Below are positions 25,601 through 37,734 of a DNA stretch of 64,000 nucleotides, one piece after another. The stretch comes from Oryza sativa Japonica Group (taxonomy: Eukaryota; Streptophyta; Magnoliopsida; Poales; Poaceae). The position numbers and the translations under genes were made by a program. The stretch's first letter is position 1. Each line of letters starts with the position of its first letter. The stretch lies in NCBI RefSeq assembly GCF_034140825.1, contig NC_089041.1, positions 26,735,501-26,799,500 of the forward strand. Reading direction: 5' to 3'. The notes under the pieces were generated by a model, which saw nothing but the letters and a program-made list of their open reading frames with translations, searched no databases and was not told where the DNA came from.

Positions 25601-28600
25601 TGTTGCTTCTGATTGATCCCTGGTATCACAGAGCTCTCCACGACCTCAGGAGCAACCTGAATGATAATGAGCATCCAAGCTGAATGTAATTCTGACCAGA
25701 ACAAACGCACAATGAATTAAGGCTGGGAAAATACCGTACGTACTTGACCTGTACCACACTTCTGGTACTGCTTCAGTTCACAGCGCAGTTTATTTACTTC
25801 ACTGCGAAAACAGCATGCATAACCAATTACCAACCTTTAAAAAATAGCAGCCATATCGTGTGCAACAGTTAACCTAAAAAGCAGTTCATGGTATTTAAGA
25901 AATTTAGATAGATCAAGAGAAAATAATCAGAGCACAATGTGAAAGTTTCTTTTACAATAAGAATTGGAATGAATATTATTTTTCATACGTACAGTGCAAA
26001 GTTTCTTATTATCAGTGAAATACTTAGGTCTTATCTGGTTTCAAGAAGATAAGTGTTTACACTGGGCGCTTGCAACCTAGATCAGTGGGATTGAGTTGCA
26101 GCTTCCAGAGGAGATGGGAATGTAGACTTCAAAGATTAAGAATTTTAAGGAATTTAGACTTGACAAGTTTATTAGAAAAAATGTAAGTGTCATGGAATAT
26201 TTCTGCTTCATTTTCTTTGTCACAGTGGAAGTATTGAATCATTCCCATCTTCTGGAGCACTTCTTTTTCTTTAATGAAATTGTTGAATTTGTAAATGTAA
26301 ATGCTCGTTCAGATTATAGTATTAGAGTGAATAAATGCTTACCGTGCTAGCAGAACATTATTTTCTAAGCATGCATCCAATTCTTTCCTGCAGGTCTCCA
26401 GCTCCTTGATAGTCACATCACCCTAAATGCATAATGTCCCAGATCAATCACTAAAGATAATTCAGGTTGTTCCTCATTACACTTTGATGAAGCGCAAAAG
26501 AAAATCATCCCCATCAGATAACTGTTTTCATAAATAAAATGATATCCAGATAAGAACACACCTGAGCTTCCATATTTTTAGGGGGTCTTGCATACTTCTG
26601 CTCAAGAATATGAAGGAACTGCACATAGATGATGAGAGGAGAGTAGCAAATGAGACCCAAAAAGTAATAAAGAGGCTATGTACTATGGATTTACTTTAAT
26701 CAAAAAAATCAGGAAGGATGGATATACATGATTACGCAAAAGGGATATCTCTGTTAATAACATTTCTCGCTCCCCTTGCTTGCTGAACTTCTCAAGCCTG
26801 TATATGAGGTTAGTACAAGAAGCTATAAGTAGTTCATTCAAGTTCACAAAGTTTATGACTTGTTGTGTGAAGTGTTCTATCTACAAACTAAAATCATTAG
26901 TGCTATGAAACAGCATGACTGGGATATTACATTCTAACTTGCTCAATTAATCTCTTGTTTTCCAAAGCAAACTGAGTTAATTGAGAATTATCATTGATTT
27001 GTTCTTGCAGTAGCTGAATCTCTTGGAACATTGCAGCATTTTCATCCATCAGATAGCCATCAGATGATATCTGGTTATCAGCTAATAATTCCAATCTTCT
27101 TATTTTTTCATCACGAAGTTTAACCGTCGTTCTCAAGTGTCGTGTATCAGATTCCATCAGGTTGACCTGAAAAAGAAGAACATATAACTCGCATCTCCCA
27201 ATTTTGAAAAGGCATAACACTGCTACAGCATATATATATATAGGGAATATAAGAGTAATCAATAGCTCTTTTCAAGGGTTATCTATAACAGAATATAGTA
27301 TTACCAAACGGTTCAAACTCTTTATTTCACATTCCAGCTTCCTTATTTCTGTTTCTGCTGATTTTTCTCTCCTAAGGCTCCCTACCAAAACATCCTCCAG
27401 ATGGATAACCTGCTATTAGATATATGAGTAATTGGTTACAAGTAATACATCGTACATCATGGTTAAAAACCAGTAAAGTAAAAACATGTCATGTGACCTT
27501 TTGCTTTAGGAGTTCCAAATCACAGGCTGACTGATCATCTACCCCATGCAAACTATTGAATTCATTACCATAGCCTGATTTTAGAAGTTTAAAGCTAGGT
27601 GATCCAGGCATATTTTGTTGCTTCTTCAAGCATGTTAACTGATCCTGTAAGAAGTAAACAATTAATTCAATTAAAAATGCCTTAAAAATCCAACAGAGAG
27701 ACTTTGCTATAAAAGCATTACCTTCAAATCTTCTATCTGCCTTTGTAGAGACATAACATCTCCTGAAGCATCTTCATTTACTTTGGCCTAGCATAAATAG
27801 ATGAAGATCCGAATGTCAACAAGAGAATTCCTCCTATCTTAGCAAACTCTGGCATTCTTAAAATACTAAATAGTATTACATTATTTTGGATAAGTTTAGC
27901 ACGTTGAGCAAACTTCAAGGTACTCAATGTCTCACTGGAGGAACTGCAAGAATAATTCATAAACGAGTTAAGGGTACTATCAAGAATATACCAAACAAAC
28001 TGAATGCTACAAATGAATATATAGAACATGGGTACCAAATAGATGGGCTGACGTTGGCAACAATTGTTGTTTTAGAGTTCCCTCCTAGGGAATCCTAGTT
28101 AAAAAGGCACAAGTCAGTGAGCGAAAAGAACAATTGAAGACAAGTGATGGAAAAAATATTTCAGCAGTCTAATATTGTCTTTCTATTTTAACCTGAAGTA
28201 GAAATGTAAGCCTTGAATCTCTGTAGGGAACATGCCGGTTTTTCCCATTCGCAACATCCACCAGTGTCATTATAACAAGCCTGAAATGGTACAGCAACTC
28301 ATGCTTCTTACACTACAATATTTTCATTATACAAAAGCATTCATTCCTAGCACTCAAATATATGTACATCCTGGTATAGTAAAGAACATTACAGTACAGG
28401 CTAGTAGACATAATAAACTTCCATGAAGCCAATTGCACTTCACTTTGAATAAGGAAACCAATAGAACACATATTCATGGTTTTTTTTTCACTTAGCCATA
28501 AATGTAGCAGGCTTCATAAAATGGAAAACATAACAAAAGTTATCCACTTTAACATGGACAAAGTGAGCTATTTGGTGGTCTCATTTTAAACACCATCTTC

Positions 28601-30775
28601 ATGGGTGTTCTAGTATGAGACTCTAGTCAGACTTGCTAAATGATAGTGTTTTGAAAACTGACATGGGTGTTCTAGTATGAGAATCTAGTTAGACTTGCTA
28701 AATGATAGCATTTTGAAAACTGATTGGTATGCAAACACGGTTAATTTCCTTCAATATGTATAAAAAAGGATTGCTCCAAAACGTCCAGCAAATGGAATGT
28801 TGTGTCTTGCGTTTTCGAGAAAAAAAATGGAGTGCTGTTTGAGAGGCTGAGAAGAAATTACCCAAGAGTTGACAATGATCTATTAATGTTTGCAGCTTCT
28901 TTCAAACGTTCCCCTTCAGCTCCTGAGCTTTTCTGCCTAGTTTCAATTCAGTCAGTATTTGTGAAGACAAGAAAAAGCTTTTTAGCTAGACTCTGTAATT
29001 CACCTCTCAGAACCAGCAAGATCAACCAAATTTAACCTCCCAAAGCGGAGGTGTGTCATTGAATCTCTTTCCCAGCGGCTCTCAATGACACAAGTGAAGA
29101 CACTGTGTGAACGGCTGCTCTCACTATTCATATTTGTTGCTGCCATTTTCCTATTTGCCACCCCCTAAAAGAACAATTTAGGAGCTTCACTAAAGTATTT
29201 CATCATATAACAATTATAGTACCTCAGATATTCAGACAATGGAACGTAAAATGAAGATAAGATTATATCACCTGTAACAATAACATCATAACATCTTTAA
29301 CAGATGACACATAACATTCCATTAGGTTCTCAACATATACACCTTTCTTTATATCTTCGCGGATCTACAGAGGCAATATCTATGTTAGTTTCCACATTAA
29401 GTTAGTACAGTATGAAGCAATCCTCAAATGGAAACTAGTAGGCAAACTACCTGAAGATTGGTTGATGATGGTTCAAGTAGATCGGTTATCTGTTCATTAT
29501 ATATCTCCAGAAAGGAGCATTTGCAGATATATTTCAGTTTGTCCTCTCTCCGTCTCTCCTCTTCCTTCAAGAAACATAGCATTTTGTTTTTTTCTTAATA
29601 ATTAATATCTATTAAGTATAAACAACAATTATAAGTATTAAGCTTACCTCTTTTATCCGAGCAAAAAGATACTCAAAAATGCGAGGTGTCAAACCAGAGT
29701 CTTTGCTGAGTTCATTGTCCAGCTTACTAAGCTCTCCCATCATCGTGTATGTTTTCCCACTTCCTGTCTATAAAAACAATAGGAGAACCATGCATATACA
29801 TCAGACAAATCCCTATTTCTGACACCGAAAAAAAACATAGTACAACATAATATTACCTGTCCATAGGCAAACAAACAGCCATTGTATCCAGACATGCAGT
29901 TCTCCACCATTGGAAGACCAACAACCCCGAATAACTTCTCCTAGAACAATTATACAGAACATTGATTAGGCTAAGACCGTCCTTGCAAAGTAATCAATAG
30001 CAGTGGCAGTAGTACTCTGCAAACCTGTGATATTGTTTCACATGCAACATGGTCAAACGTGAACATTGTATCCGGATGCCCTGTCCAGCTCAATGTCTTT
30101 GAGCTATCCTGTACCAGGCATCTTCTCTGACCGTTCGCGGTGCTCTCGGCTGCATTGATGGGCCTTATCCGTATCAACACCTGAAGAAATTACGCCACAT
30201 TTAAGCATTCTTAGCTTCAGAAATCTTTGCTATCGTGCGTGCAAAATTGACAATCTACCAACACTGGATTTCGTTATTCTGATGGTTGCTAATCCAATAG
30301 CGCATAGAATGGTTGTGATTTTCCGAATTATTACTGCAAACAATCGACCAACCTGCACATTGCGATCCTTCCAGAACGCAGGGTCCTCATCGAGCTCGAA
30401 GTGCGGCACCTCCGCGGGCACCTCGGCGGCGGCGAGGTCCCTGAGATCGAACACCCTCCTCGACGACGTCCCAATCGAGGAAGTCCGATCCCTAACCCCA
30501 GACCCCGCGGCGCAGGCGGCGGCCCGGGGCGTGCCGGCCAGCGACTTGGGCGTGACCGGCGCTGACCGGGGGTTCCTACCCGGGTCCGCGATGGCCGCGA
30601 GCGGCGACCTCGGCGGCAGCATGAACGGCAGCGCGGCGGGGCCACCCACCACTGAGGAGGAGGACGGCGCCGCCGCGGCGGCCAGGTCGTCGTTCTCGTT
30701 GGTCTCCGCCTCCACGCGGCGGGCAGCGGCCCTCGAGGTGGAGGCTCGCCGGCCGCCGGCGCCGTGGCCAGCCAT
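19648..30775 (-). CDS. KIN-12 (POK-like) phragmoplast kinesin, 33 exons
   Basis: All GT/AG junctions are in phase across 33 coding exons and give 1,967 residues. Exons (high to low): 30353-30775, 30025-30180, 29857-29940, 29648-29767, 29451-29564, 29272-29364, 29004-29164, 28862-28936, 28193-28280, 28036-28094, 27880-27943, 27722-27787, 27498-27644, 27305-27409, 26931-27166, 26728-26797, 26562-26618, 26343-26422, 25744-25801, 25600-25656, 24435-25484, 22381-23679, 22204-22311, 21721-21866, 21547-21634, 21390-21464, 21071-21307, 20698-20796, 20523-20597, 20369-20427, 20113-20224, 19869-19970, 19648-19788. A ~140-residue Ala/Ser/Pro-rich head precedes the motor (about 140-479): [13 protein letters not shown]-loop [14 protein letters not shown], switch [10 protein letters not shown], switch [11 protein letters not shown], neck-side [11 protein letters not shown]. 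The rest is long coiled coil with a basic Arg/Ser-rich tail. KIN-12 kinesins are plus-end motors of the phragmoplast and division site. The last intron (19789-19868) is my inference; reading through it gives a less kinesin-like tail. Confidence 0.92.
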
Positions 30776-31129
30776 GGCTGCGCGGAGACGGAGTGAGGTG
30801 GCGAGGTGGGGGAGCGGGGGGTGGTAGAGTAGAGGAGACTAGTAATGGGCGATCTCGCTAGAATTCAAATTTGAACTGCGCATGCGTGTGGGTGGCCATG
30901 AGAGGAAGTGGATCTGATGACTGATGAGTCTCTGACTGTGTGAAAGCTTTTCGGGCTTTCGGCCACCCCCGCTCCTGTGATTAAGAACGGTAATTAGGGA
31001 AGTCGTTTTCTTTTTGATGTAGATTAATTAATGATGGCGATGTCCACTTGTACTATTTGGGTTGCTTAAATATTCATTAACGCTGAGTTATAAACTGGAG
31101 TGGTTAGACTTCTAAGTGCCAACTATTAA
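30776..31129. other. Upstream region of the kinesin gene
   Basis: This holds the presumed promoter and leader of the minus-strand kinesin gene. I see no clear TATA box; a TATA-less promoter would suit a cell-cycle gene, but that is inference. Confidence 0.4.
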
Positions 31130-31348
31130 GGGCCTGTTTGGTACAGCTCCAACTCCTAAATATAACTCCAGGAGTTGAGTCTGGAGTGGAGTTGTGGAGC
31201 TGCCTAAACCCAGCTCCACAACTCTAGTACATTTTGTGAGAGAGCTCCACCCAACTCCACTCTCAATTTTGGTGGAGCTGAAACTGTTTGGCTGAGCTCC
31301 AGCTCCAGGAGGGGTGGAGCTGGAGCTGGAGCTGTGCCAAACAGGCCC
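31130..31348. mobile_element. Tourist/PIF-type MITE, TAA duplication
   Basis: 219 bp with inverted ends GGGCCTGTTTGGTACAGCTCC and its complement, flanked by TAA (31127-31129, 31349-31351). The interior is rich in GGAGCTG/CAGCTCC words. Confidence 0.88.
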
Positions 31349-31819
31349 TAACTCTAATTCATCTTTAGCCAATCTAATAGCTCATTCATACAATAATTAT
31401 ATACTACACTATTAATACTTGGTCCCACCTGTCATACACACGTTACGTCTTGGAGTCCGTGCTGCAGCTGGCTATAAATCTGTAGCCCGCTGCCCTTCTG
31501 TCTCCTCATTTATGTTCTTAAAATATGTTTGCAGCAGGTTTATAGCCTGCTATTGTACCTGCTCTAACTCAACTTTCTCGTTTTCCACAGGCACGTTTTT
31601 CAAACTACTAAATAATATTTTTCTTTTAAAAAAATCTAAAGTTACTTTAAAATATCATCTTAATTCATTTTTCAAAAAAAATCAGCTAATACTTAATTAA
31701 TTATACGCTAATGAATCGCTTTGTTTTGCGTCCGTGAGAGATGAGTTCCTAACACCCAGCAAAGAACTCAACCTAATAGTATTAACTTATTTATATATTG
31801 ATCATGTTATAAAATTATG
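31349..31819. other. Intergenic repeat-derived DNA
   Basis: It contains 'tggtcccacctgtcatac' and 'agctggctataaatc', phrases common in dispersed rice repeats, then an A/T-rich part. No gene seen. Confidence 0.45.
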
Positions 31820-32195
31820 AGGACCCTTTGAATCATAGGAACAGAAAAACAAAGAAATAAGAAAAATGTAGGATTCTGACAGAAATACAAGTACAAAATG
31901 GAGAATCGCAAAACGCGAGAAAAACACAGGAAAAGACTGTTTCAGTGGATCGTGGGAAAGAAGTAGAAATCAGATAAGAGAGACATACAGAAAATTTTCC
32001 AAAAGGTTGAGGCTCTTGCTATTCTCCTCCAAATTCTATATAGAATTGTCTATTCCATAGTAATTTCAAATGAGAGGATATGATTCAATCCTTTGTTTGA
32101 AAAAAACTTTATGGGAAATTTTCCGATATGATTGAAATCTTCCAAAGTTACTATGTTTTTTCTAGGAATCAAGGGACTTAGGAATCAAGGGACCC
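31820..32195 (+). mobile_element. Diverged copy of the 365-bp MITE family
   Basis: Begins GGACCCTTTGAATCATAGGAA and ends near AATCAAGGGACCC. The interior matches the 5605-7095 family (AGGATTCTGACAG, AAAACACAGGAA) at a clearly older level. Confidence 0.75.
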
Positions 32196-32198
32196 TTA

Positions 32199-32429
32199 GG
32201 CTATGTTCGGGAGGTAAGGTTGCTTCCCGATACGGAAAACAAAGCACACGATTATAGTGAGATTAATTAAGTATTAGCCTAAAAAACTTAAAAAATAGAT
32301 TAATATAATTTTTTAAAGCAACTTTCATATAGAAAACTTTTGCAAAAAATACACCGTTTAGCAGTTTTAAAGGCGTGCGCACGGAAAACGAGGGAAGTGA
32401 GTTGGGAAAGAGGGGAAAAGAACATAGCC
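32199..32429. mobile_element. Tourist/PIF-type MITE, TTA duplication
   Basis: 231 bp from GGCTATGTTCGGG to AAAGAACATAGCC, flanked by TTA at 32196-32198 and 32430-32432. It abuts the diverged MITE on its left. Confidence 0.85.
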
Positions 32430-34332
32430 TTACTCTTTCAACCGAGAGAAAACAAAGAGCAAAAAAAGATTATTATCAGTTAAATGGCTAAAATGTGAAG
32501 GAAAACATAAAATGGTATTAAAAAGATCTAATGGACCATAAAAACTATAATCTTTTAGAGACAAATATGCTACAACTTCACTCTTTCAGGAATTATGGAG
32601 TATATGCTTGAATTAGGGCATTTTTTTTGCAGTAATTGAACTTTTCCTTTGCAAATTCGTATAAAATGCAGGAAATTTTATAGGATTTTCGCACAAATTA
32701 GTTAATTTATTGCAAAAAAAGAACTTTTCAAAAGGAATGCCTTTGCTTGAAACCCCCCATTTTTTATCTCAAGATATATTCATGCTTTAAACTTGAAGAT
32801 CACAAAATTTCAGTCAAATGTACCTAGTTGAAATCTGAGGAGTATTTGACATGTATCTCAATCCATCACTGAAGTTCCAACCAAAACAATGTGGACAAAA
32901 CTATTTAGACCGACCACGAGTAGGGAGATTGAGAAGGCGATTAGGTTTTAGGGATTGAGAGTAGAAAGGGTGAACTGAAAAAAATAAAATCATTTCCGAA
33001 TTGGGCCGTGGCCTTTGTACGTGGCTAGGAGGGCTACGGCCACAGTGTCTGGTGAACTTCAATTACTCACTGGGCCGCTAGCCCGCAACATCTTGATTCG
33101 GCCTATCTAAGTCACTATTGGGCCCAACAGGTACCAACTGCATTTTCGTGCGTATTAATGTGACAAGCGAAAGAACAACAGTCAGTAATCTCTTTTGGCT
33201 TACACGAATATGGAGTAGACAGAAAGGGAAACAACCGAGCAATTCCTTCACTAATCAACCCAGCATGGTTTGTGTGGGCTTGTCCTTGCTCTGACCAAAA
33301 TCAGCATCTTCCGACCAGCCCAGCTGTGTTCACACCTAATCAACCCTTTAATACAAATATATAATGCCACTCTCACAAAACAGCAAGCGAAATCACCCAA
33401 GTAATTAAGCAGGAGTTCATCATCATTATATAATGTTTTTCAAGGCAAAAACATAGGACAGCAGAGCAGAGCAGAGCAGCTAAGTAAAACAAACAGCGCA
33501 CGTTCGTTAAAAGTTTCTTGGTAAACAAGCTCAGAAAGAAAAATGCAGGGACTCGACTCTGCGCATTGACCCCAAACTCGATCGAATCTGCCAGCTCACT
33601 CATGAGCTTAAGAGCGTTCACACGCAGTCGAACACGAACATTCCCACATTTCCGCGCCAGGTGCACTCCATCATCCATGAGCTGCATGCATGCAATTATG
33701 CAAATTAAGCGTGGTACTCCTAGATTGTTTAGTAGTAGAACATCATTTGCCTTGATCAGCTAGCCAACACATAAAAAACACCATCTTTAAGCCCGGTCAG
33801 TGACAGGTAGGCAGGGTAGTCACTTTTTGCCGTGCGAAGCAAGCACTAGAGTTAATTAACCCCTGGATTAGGATAACGACAATGAACTTTTCTTTCCAAG
33901 ATCATCCAGATGGCTTCCTGATAGAAATCGCAGATGACACTGTGCCCAAACGTGATCGATCCGTGCACGCACATGCACCACAGATTCCGTTCGTCACGCG
34001 CCCGTTCACACCGATGGTGTCGAGTGGAGTGACCCAGCAACCACTCAAAAAGTCGAGTACCATCCGAGGAATTTTAACTCGTTTTCTAAACTCTTTAAAT
34101 TTTGATTTAAAAAAGACTTTTAAAATTATTTTGAAATATTTATTCCTTTTTATCACGTTATTCGTTTGACGTGGCAAAACAATACTGTCGGTCTGGCCAA
34201 CAAATTCGAATTTGAATATAATTTGGGATGATATATTTTTAAATTAAAAATAAAAGTTGTTAAAAAAAATTGCCGAGTAGATAAAGCTCGGGCTTGGGCC
34301 CCACCTGACAGCGACCGGTCCAACCGCTAACC
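32430..34332. other. Intergenic DNA, no gene I can support
   Basis: AT-rich. A minus-strand reading frame at 33373-33687 (MQLMDDGVHLARKCGNV...) has no domain I recognise and no clear splice partners. Its first 50 codons have a somewhat protein-like composition, so a small unknown gene is possible. An 'agcagagc' short repeat lies near 33460-33480. Confidence 0.4.
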
Positions 34333-34340
34333 TACAAATA
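34333..34340 (+). promoter_or_regulatory. Possible TATA-like box of the beta-propeller gene
   Basis: TACAAATA lies about 70 bp upstream of the ATG at 34410, followed by a CT/CA-rich leader. It is a weak match to the consensus. Confidence 0.45.
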
Positions 34341-34409
34341 CCCGCCTCGCTTCGGACAAACACCTCACTCACCTCACAGGCTCACACACAGGCACACACA
34401 CACTTCCCG

Positions 34410-36389
34410 ATGGAGCCCACCGGCACGATCGTCTTCGCCACCGTCGGCGTCACCAACTTCGGCTTCGACGTCTTCTCCGCCGCCGTGCCACTGCCGCCGA
34501 TGGAGGAGGACGCCGAGCGCCGCCACACGGACGGCGTATCCGTGAACTTCAACGCGCAGTTCGTCGACGATGGCGGGGAGGAGGTGGCGTTCGTGTCGGA
34601 GCGAGGCGGCGCGGCGGGGCTGTTCCGGTGCCGGCCGGGGCCCGAGCAGCGGGCCGAGCCGCTGCCGACGGTGGAGGGGAGCCTGTTCCATGACCGCCCG
34701 ACGGTGAGGGGCGGGAGGTTGTACTTCGTCTCCGCCCACGAGCAGCCGCCGGCGCCGTTCAGGAGCTGGGCGGCGGTGTACGCGACGGAGATTGGGAGCA
34801 AGGAGACGGTGCGGGTGAGTCCTCCGGGCGTCGTGGACATGAGCCCCGCCGTGTCGGACTCCGGGGAGCTCGTTGCCGTCGCGTCGTACGGGGATCGGCC
34901 GTGGGCGTTCGACTTCCGCGTGCTGGAAACGGAGGTCGCCGTCTTCCGCGCCGCCGATCCAGCCAGGCGCGTCGTCGTGGTGGGGCGCGGTGGGTGGCCG
35001 ACGTGGCACGGCGAGGGCACGGTCTTCTTCCACCGCGTCGCCGACGACGGGTGGTGGAGCGTGTTCCGGGTGGACGTCTCGCCTGAGACCCTCGAGCCCA
35101 CCGGCGGCGAGAGGCGAGTGACGCCTCCCGGGCTGCACTGCTTCACTCCCGCCGCGGTCGGCCGCGGCGGCGGCGGGCGGTGGATCGCCGTGGCGACGCG
35201 GCGGAAGGGGCGCGCGCAGCGGCACGTCGAGCTGTTCGACCTCGAGACGGAGAGCTTCTCCCCGCTCACCGAGCGCCTCAACCCGGAGCTCCACCACTAC
35301 AACCCCTTCTTCTCCCCGTCCGGCGACCGCGTCGGGTACCACCGCTTCCGCGGCGCCGGCGCGCGGGGGGACTCGGTGGTGCCCTACCTGCAGCCGGTGC
35401 AGAGCCCGGTGAGCTCGCTCCGGATGCTGCGCGTGTACGGCACGTTCCCGTCGTTCTCGCCGGACGCGGCGCACCTCGCCATGAACGGCGACTTCTTCAA
35501 GACGCCGGGCGTCACCATCCTCCGATCCGACGGCGCCAAGCGGTGGGTGCTCACGCGGGAGCCCAACCTGTTCTACACGTCGTGGAGCCCCGCCGAGAGC
35601 GGGGTCATCTTCACCTCCATGGGCCCCATCTTCGAGACCACCAAAGCGACGGTGAGGATCGCGCGGCTGGAGTTCGACGCCGGCGAGCTCACCACCGGCC
35701 GCGACGAGGTCGCGGCCACGCTCAAGGTGCTCACCCGGCCGGAGGCCGGCAACGACGCGTTCCCGGCGGTGTCGCCGTGCGGGAAGTGGGTGGTGTTCCG
35801 GTCAGGCCGCTCCGGCCACAAGAACCTCTACATCGTCGACGCGGCGCACGGCGAGGACGTCGGCGCCGGCGAGGGGACGATCCGGCGGCTGACCGACGGC
35901 GAGTGGATCGACACGATGCCGAGCTGGTCGCCGGACGGGAGCCTGATCGCGTTCTCCTCCAACCGCCACGACCCGACGAACGCCGCCGTGTTCAGCATCT
36001 ACCTGGTCCGGCCAGACGGCTCCGGGCTCCGCCGCGTCCACGTCGCCGGGCCGGCGGGGAGCGCGGCGGCGGACAGGGAGCGGATCAACCACGTGTGCTT
36101 CAGCCCGGACTCGCGGTGGCTGCTGTTCACGGCCAACTTCGGCGGCGTGATGGCGGAGCCCATCTCGGCGCCGAACCAGTTCCAGCCGTACGGCGACCTG
36201 TACGTGTGCCGGCTCGACGGCTCGGGGTTGGTCAGGCTCACCTGCAACGCCTACGAGAACGGCACGCCGGCGTGGGGCCCGGCGAGCTCGCCGGCGGCGG
36301 GGCTGGAGTCGCTGTCGCTGGGCCCGGGCGCCGGGGACGAGTCGCTGGGCGAGTTTGATGAGCCGCTCTGGCTCACTTGCGACGTCTGA
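34410..36389 (+). CDS. TolB/WD40-like beta-propeller protein, intronless
   Basis: A 659-residue single-exon, very GC-rich gene. It has no signal peptide; it opens METPGTIVFATVG-like with strand FGFDVFSA. PD40-type repeats are clear: FNPxFSPSGD-like blocks such as YNPFFSPSGDRVGYH (about residue 295), FPSFSPDAAHLAMNG (about 350), FPAVSPCGKWVVFRSGRSGHKNLY (about 450), MPSWSPDGSLIAFSSNRHD (about 505) and HVCFSPDSRWLLFTANF (about 565). This [F/W]SPDG periodicity is that of the TolB/DPP6-like propeller superfamily. There is no downstream hydrolase domain, so it is a propeller alone, probably a cytosolic binding protein. The ligand is unknown. Codon choice is extremely GC3-biased, as in many rice genes. 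Confidence 0.85.
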   Translation: MEPTGTIVFATVGVTNFGFDVFSAAVPLPPMEEDAERRHTDGVSVNFNAQFVDDGGEEVAFVSERGGAAGLFRCRPGPEQRAEPLPTVEGSLFHDRPTVRGGRLYFVSAHEQPPAPFRSWAAVYATEIGSKETVRVSPPGVVDMSPAVSDSGELVAVASYGDRPWAFDFRVLETEVAVFRAADPARRVVVVGRGGWPTWHGEGTVFFHRVADDGWWSVFRVDVSPETLEPTGGERRVTPPGLHCFTPAAVGRGGGGRWIAVATRRKGRAQRHVELFDLETESFSPLTERLNPELHHYNPFFSPSGDRVGYHRFRGAGARGDSVVPYLQPVQSPVSSLRMLRVYGTFPSFSPDAAHLAMNGDFFKTPGVTILRSDGAKRWVLTREPNLFYTSWSPAESGVIFTSMGPIFETTKATVRIARLEFDAGELTTGRDEVAATLKVLTRPEAGNDAFPAVSPCGKWVVFRSGRSGHKNLYIVDAAHGEDVGAGEGTIRRLTDGEWIDTMPSWSPDGSLIAFSSNRHDPTNAAVFSIYLVRPDGSGLRRVHVAGPAGSAAADRERINHVCFSPDSRWLLFTANFGGVMAEPISAPNQFQPYGDLYVCRLDGSGLVRLTCNAYENGTPAWGPASSPAAGLESLSLGPGAGDESLGEFDEPLWLTCDV

Positions 36390-36760
36390 GCTGAGGGCGA
36401 CAGATGATGATCGATGAGCTGCACTTTTAATTAGAATAAAATCTGTGGTGAATTTGATCGGTTGATAATAACGGGACGAGCCTGATTGTGTGGGCTAGTA
36501 CGAACCTTGTTGGGAATAGGTTTTTTATGCATGAAAAGGGAATAAATGAATAATGATTCTGGGTACAGGGTACGTTTTTGTTCCGTTGCTTGATAAAGCT
36601 GATTGTGATTATGTGGACATTATCCATCTTCAGTTGTACTACTGTCGACTGTCGTGTGAAGTCACTTTTGCATTATCAAAAGTCCAAAAACAAAACTGGA
36701 CTTCTAGGCTTCTTCCCTAATACAGAGTACAGTACAACTGCCGGTCCAAAGCTTTACTTA
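36390..36760. other. 3' flank of the beta-propeller gene
   Basis: The 3' UTR includes AATAAA-type signals (near 36436 and 36541). No other gene seen. Confidence 0.5.
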
Positions 36761-37102
36761 TTCCCTGTTTAGTTCCCCGTAAACTTTTTTAAAAAACATC
36801 ACATCAAATCTTTAACATATGTATAGAGTATTAAATATAAATTAAAAAAAATCAATTGCACAGTTTGCAGGTAAATCACGAGACAAATCTTTTGAGCCTA
36901 ATTAGTTCATGATTAGCAATAAGTACTACAGTAACCCAAATGTGTTAATAACAGTTTAATTATGCTCAAAAGATTCGTCTCGCGGTTTGCAAGCGAGTTA
37001 CAAAATTAGTTATTTTATTTATGTCTAAAAACTCCTTTCAATATCTGGTCAAACGTTCGATATAATATTAAAAAATTTCCATTTGGCCGACTAAACAGAC
37101 CC
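36761..37102. mobile_element. PIF-type MITE, TTA duplication
   Basis: 342 bp with ends CCCTGTTTAGTTCC and GACTAAACAGACCC, flanked by TTA at 36758-36760 and 37103-37105. AT-rich interior. Confidence 0.8.
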
Positions 37103-37734
37103 TTACTGGGCTTAACTGGAATCGTTCGTCGATCCAAAGGGGACAGGACGAACTGACTGGGCTGGGACGGAAAGCAGAGCAGCACGCCACGGCCATTTCT
37201 GAGCGGAATAAGTTCATCTGACATTCCTCAATTATACGCCGAGTCTGTCTGAGATCCCTAACCACAATACTAGAAATGTGTATCCCATAACTATATAAAA
37301 CCATCCAAAAAAAAGTCCCGATACAGTATAGATGCTTGGTTTTGCTGACCTGGCATCCTAGTAAGAAAAAATAAAATTAAAATGCGGGGCACACATGTAA
37401 CTGAGAAGAAAAAATTACGCGGTCAACAATCCTACCCAGTAATCTTCTTGTCTTTTCCTTTTTCTCTTCTCTTTCATTTTTATCTTCACCGCAGAGGGGG
37501 AGCGGTAGCAAGCCAGCGCCGCGGCGACAAGCGAATGACGCAGCGGGTGAAAAGAGAAAAATCCCGCCACCGCCTCTCCGCGGCCGCACTCGCCCGCTCC
37601 CCTCCCTCTGCTCCGCCCGCGCCCGGAGCTGCTGCTCGCCAGCCGCCGCCGGCCTCCGGTCACGCACGCCGCTGCCCGCTGCCGCTCCCCCTCAACAGCA
37701 AAGATAAAAACGAAAGATAAGAAAATTGCTGATT
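37103..37734. other. Intergenic DNA, no gene seen
   Basis: A GC-rich patch (37480-37690) contains antisense-type open frames of simple composition. The phrase 'aaaataaaattaaaatgcgggg...cacatgt' recurs near 44720, which marks a dispersed repeat. Confidence 0.5.

Noticed and set aside
33373-33687. Minus-strand 104-residue frame
   Set aside because: No recognisable domain, no splice partners and a poor C-terminal composition; noted only as a weak possibility.
35180-36358. A 392-residue frame within the beta-propeller gene, plus long antisense frames at 34374-36247
   Set aside because: They are Arg/Ala/Gly/Pro-rich shadows of a very GC-rich gene. The 659-residue frame has the family repeats.
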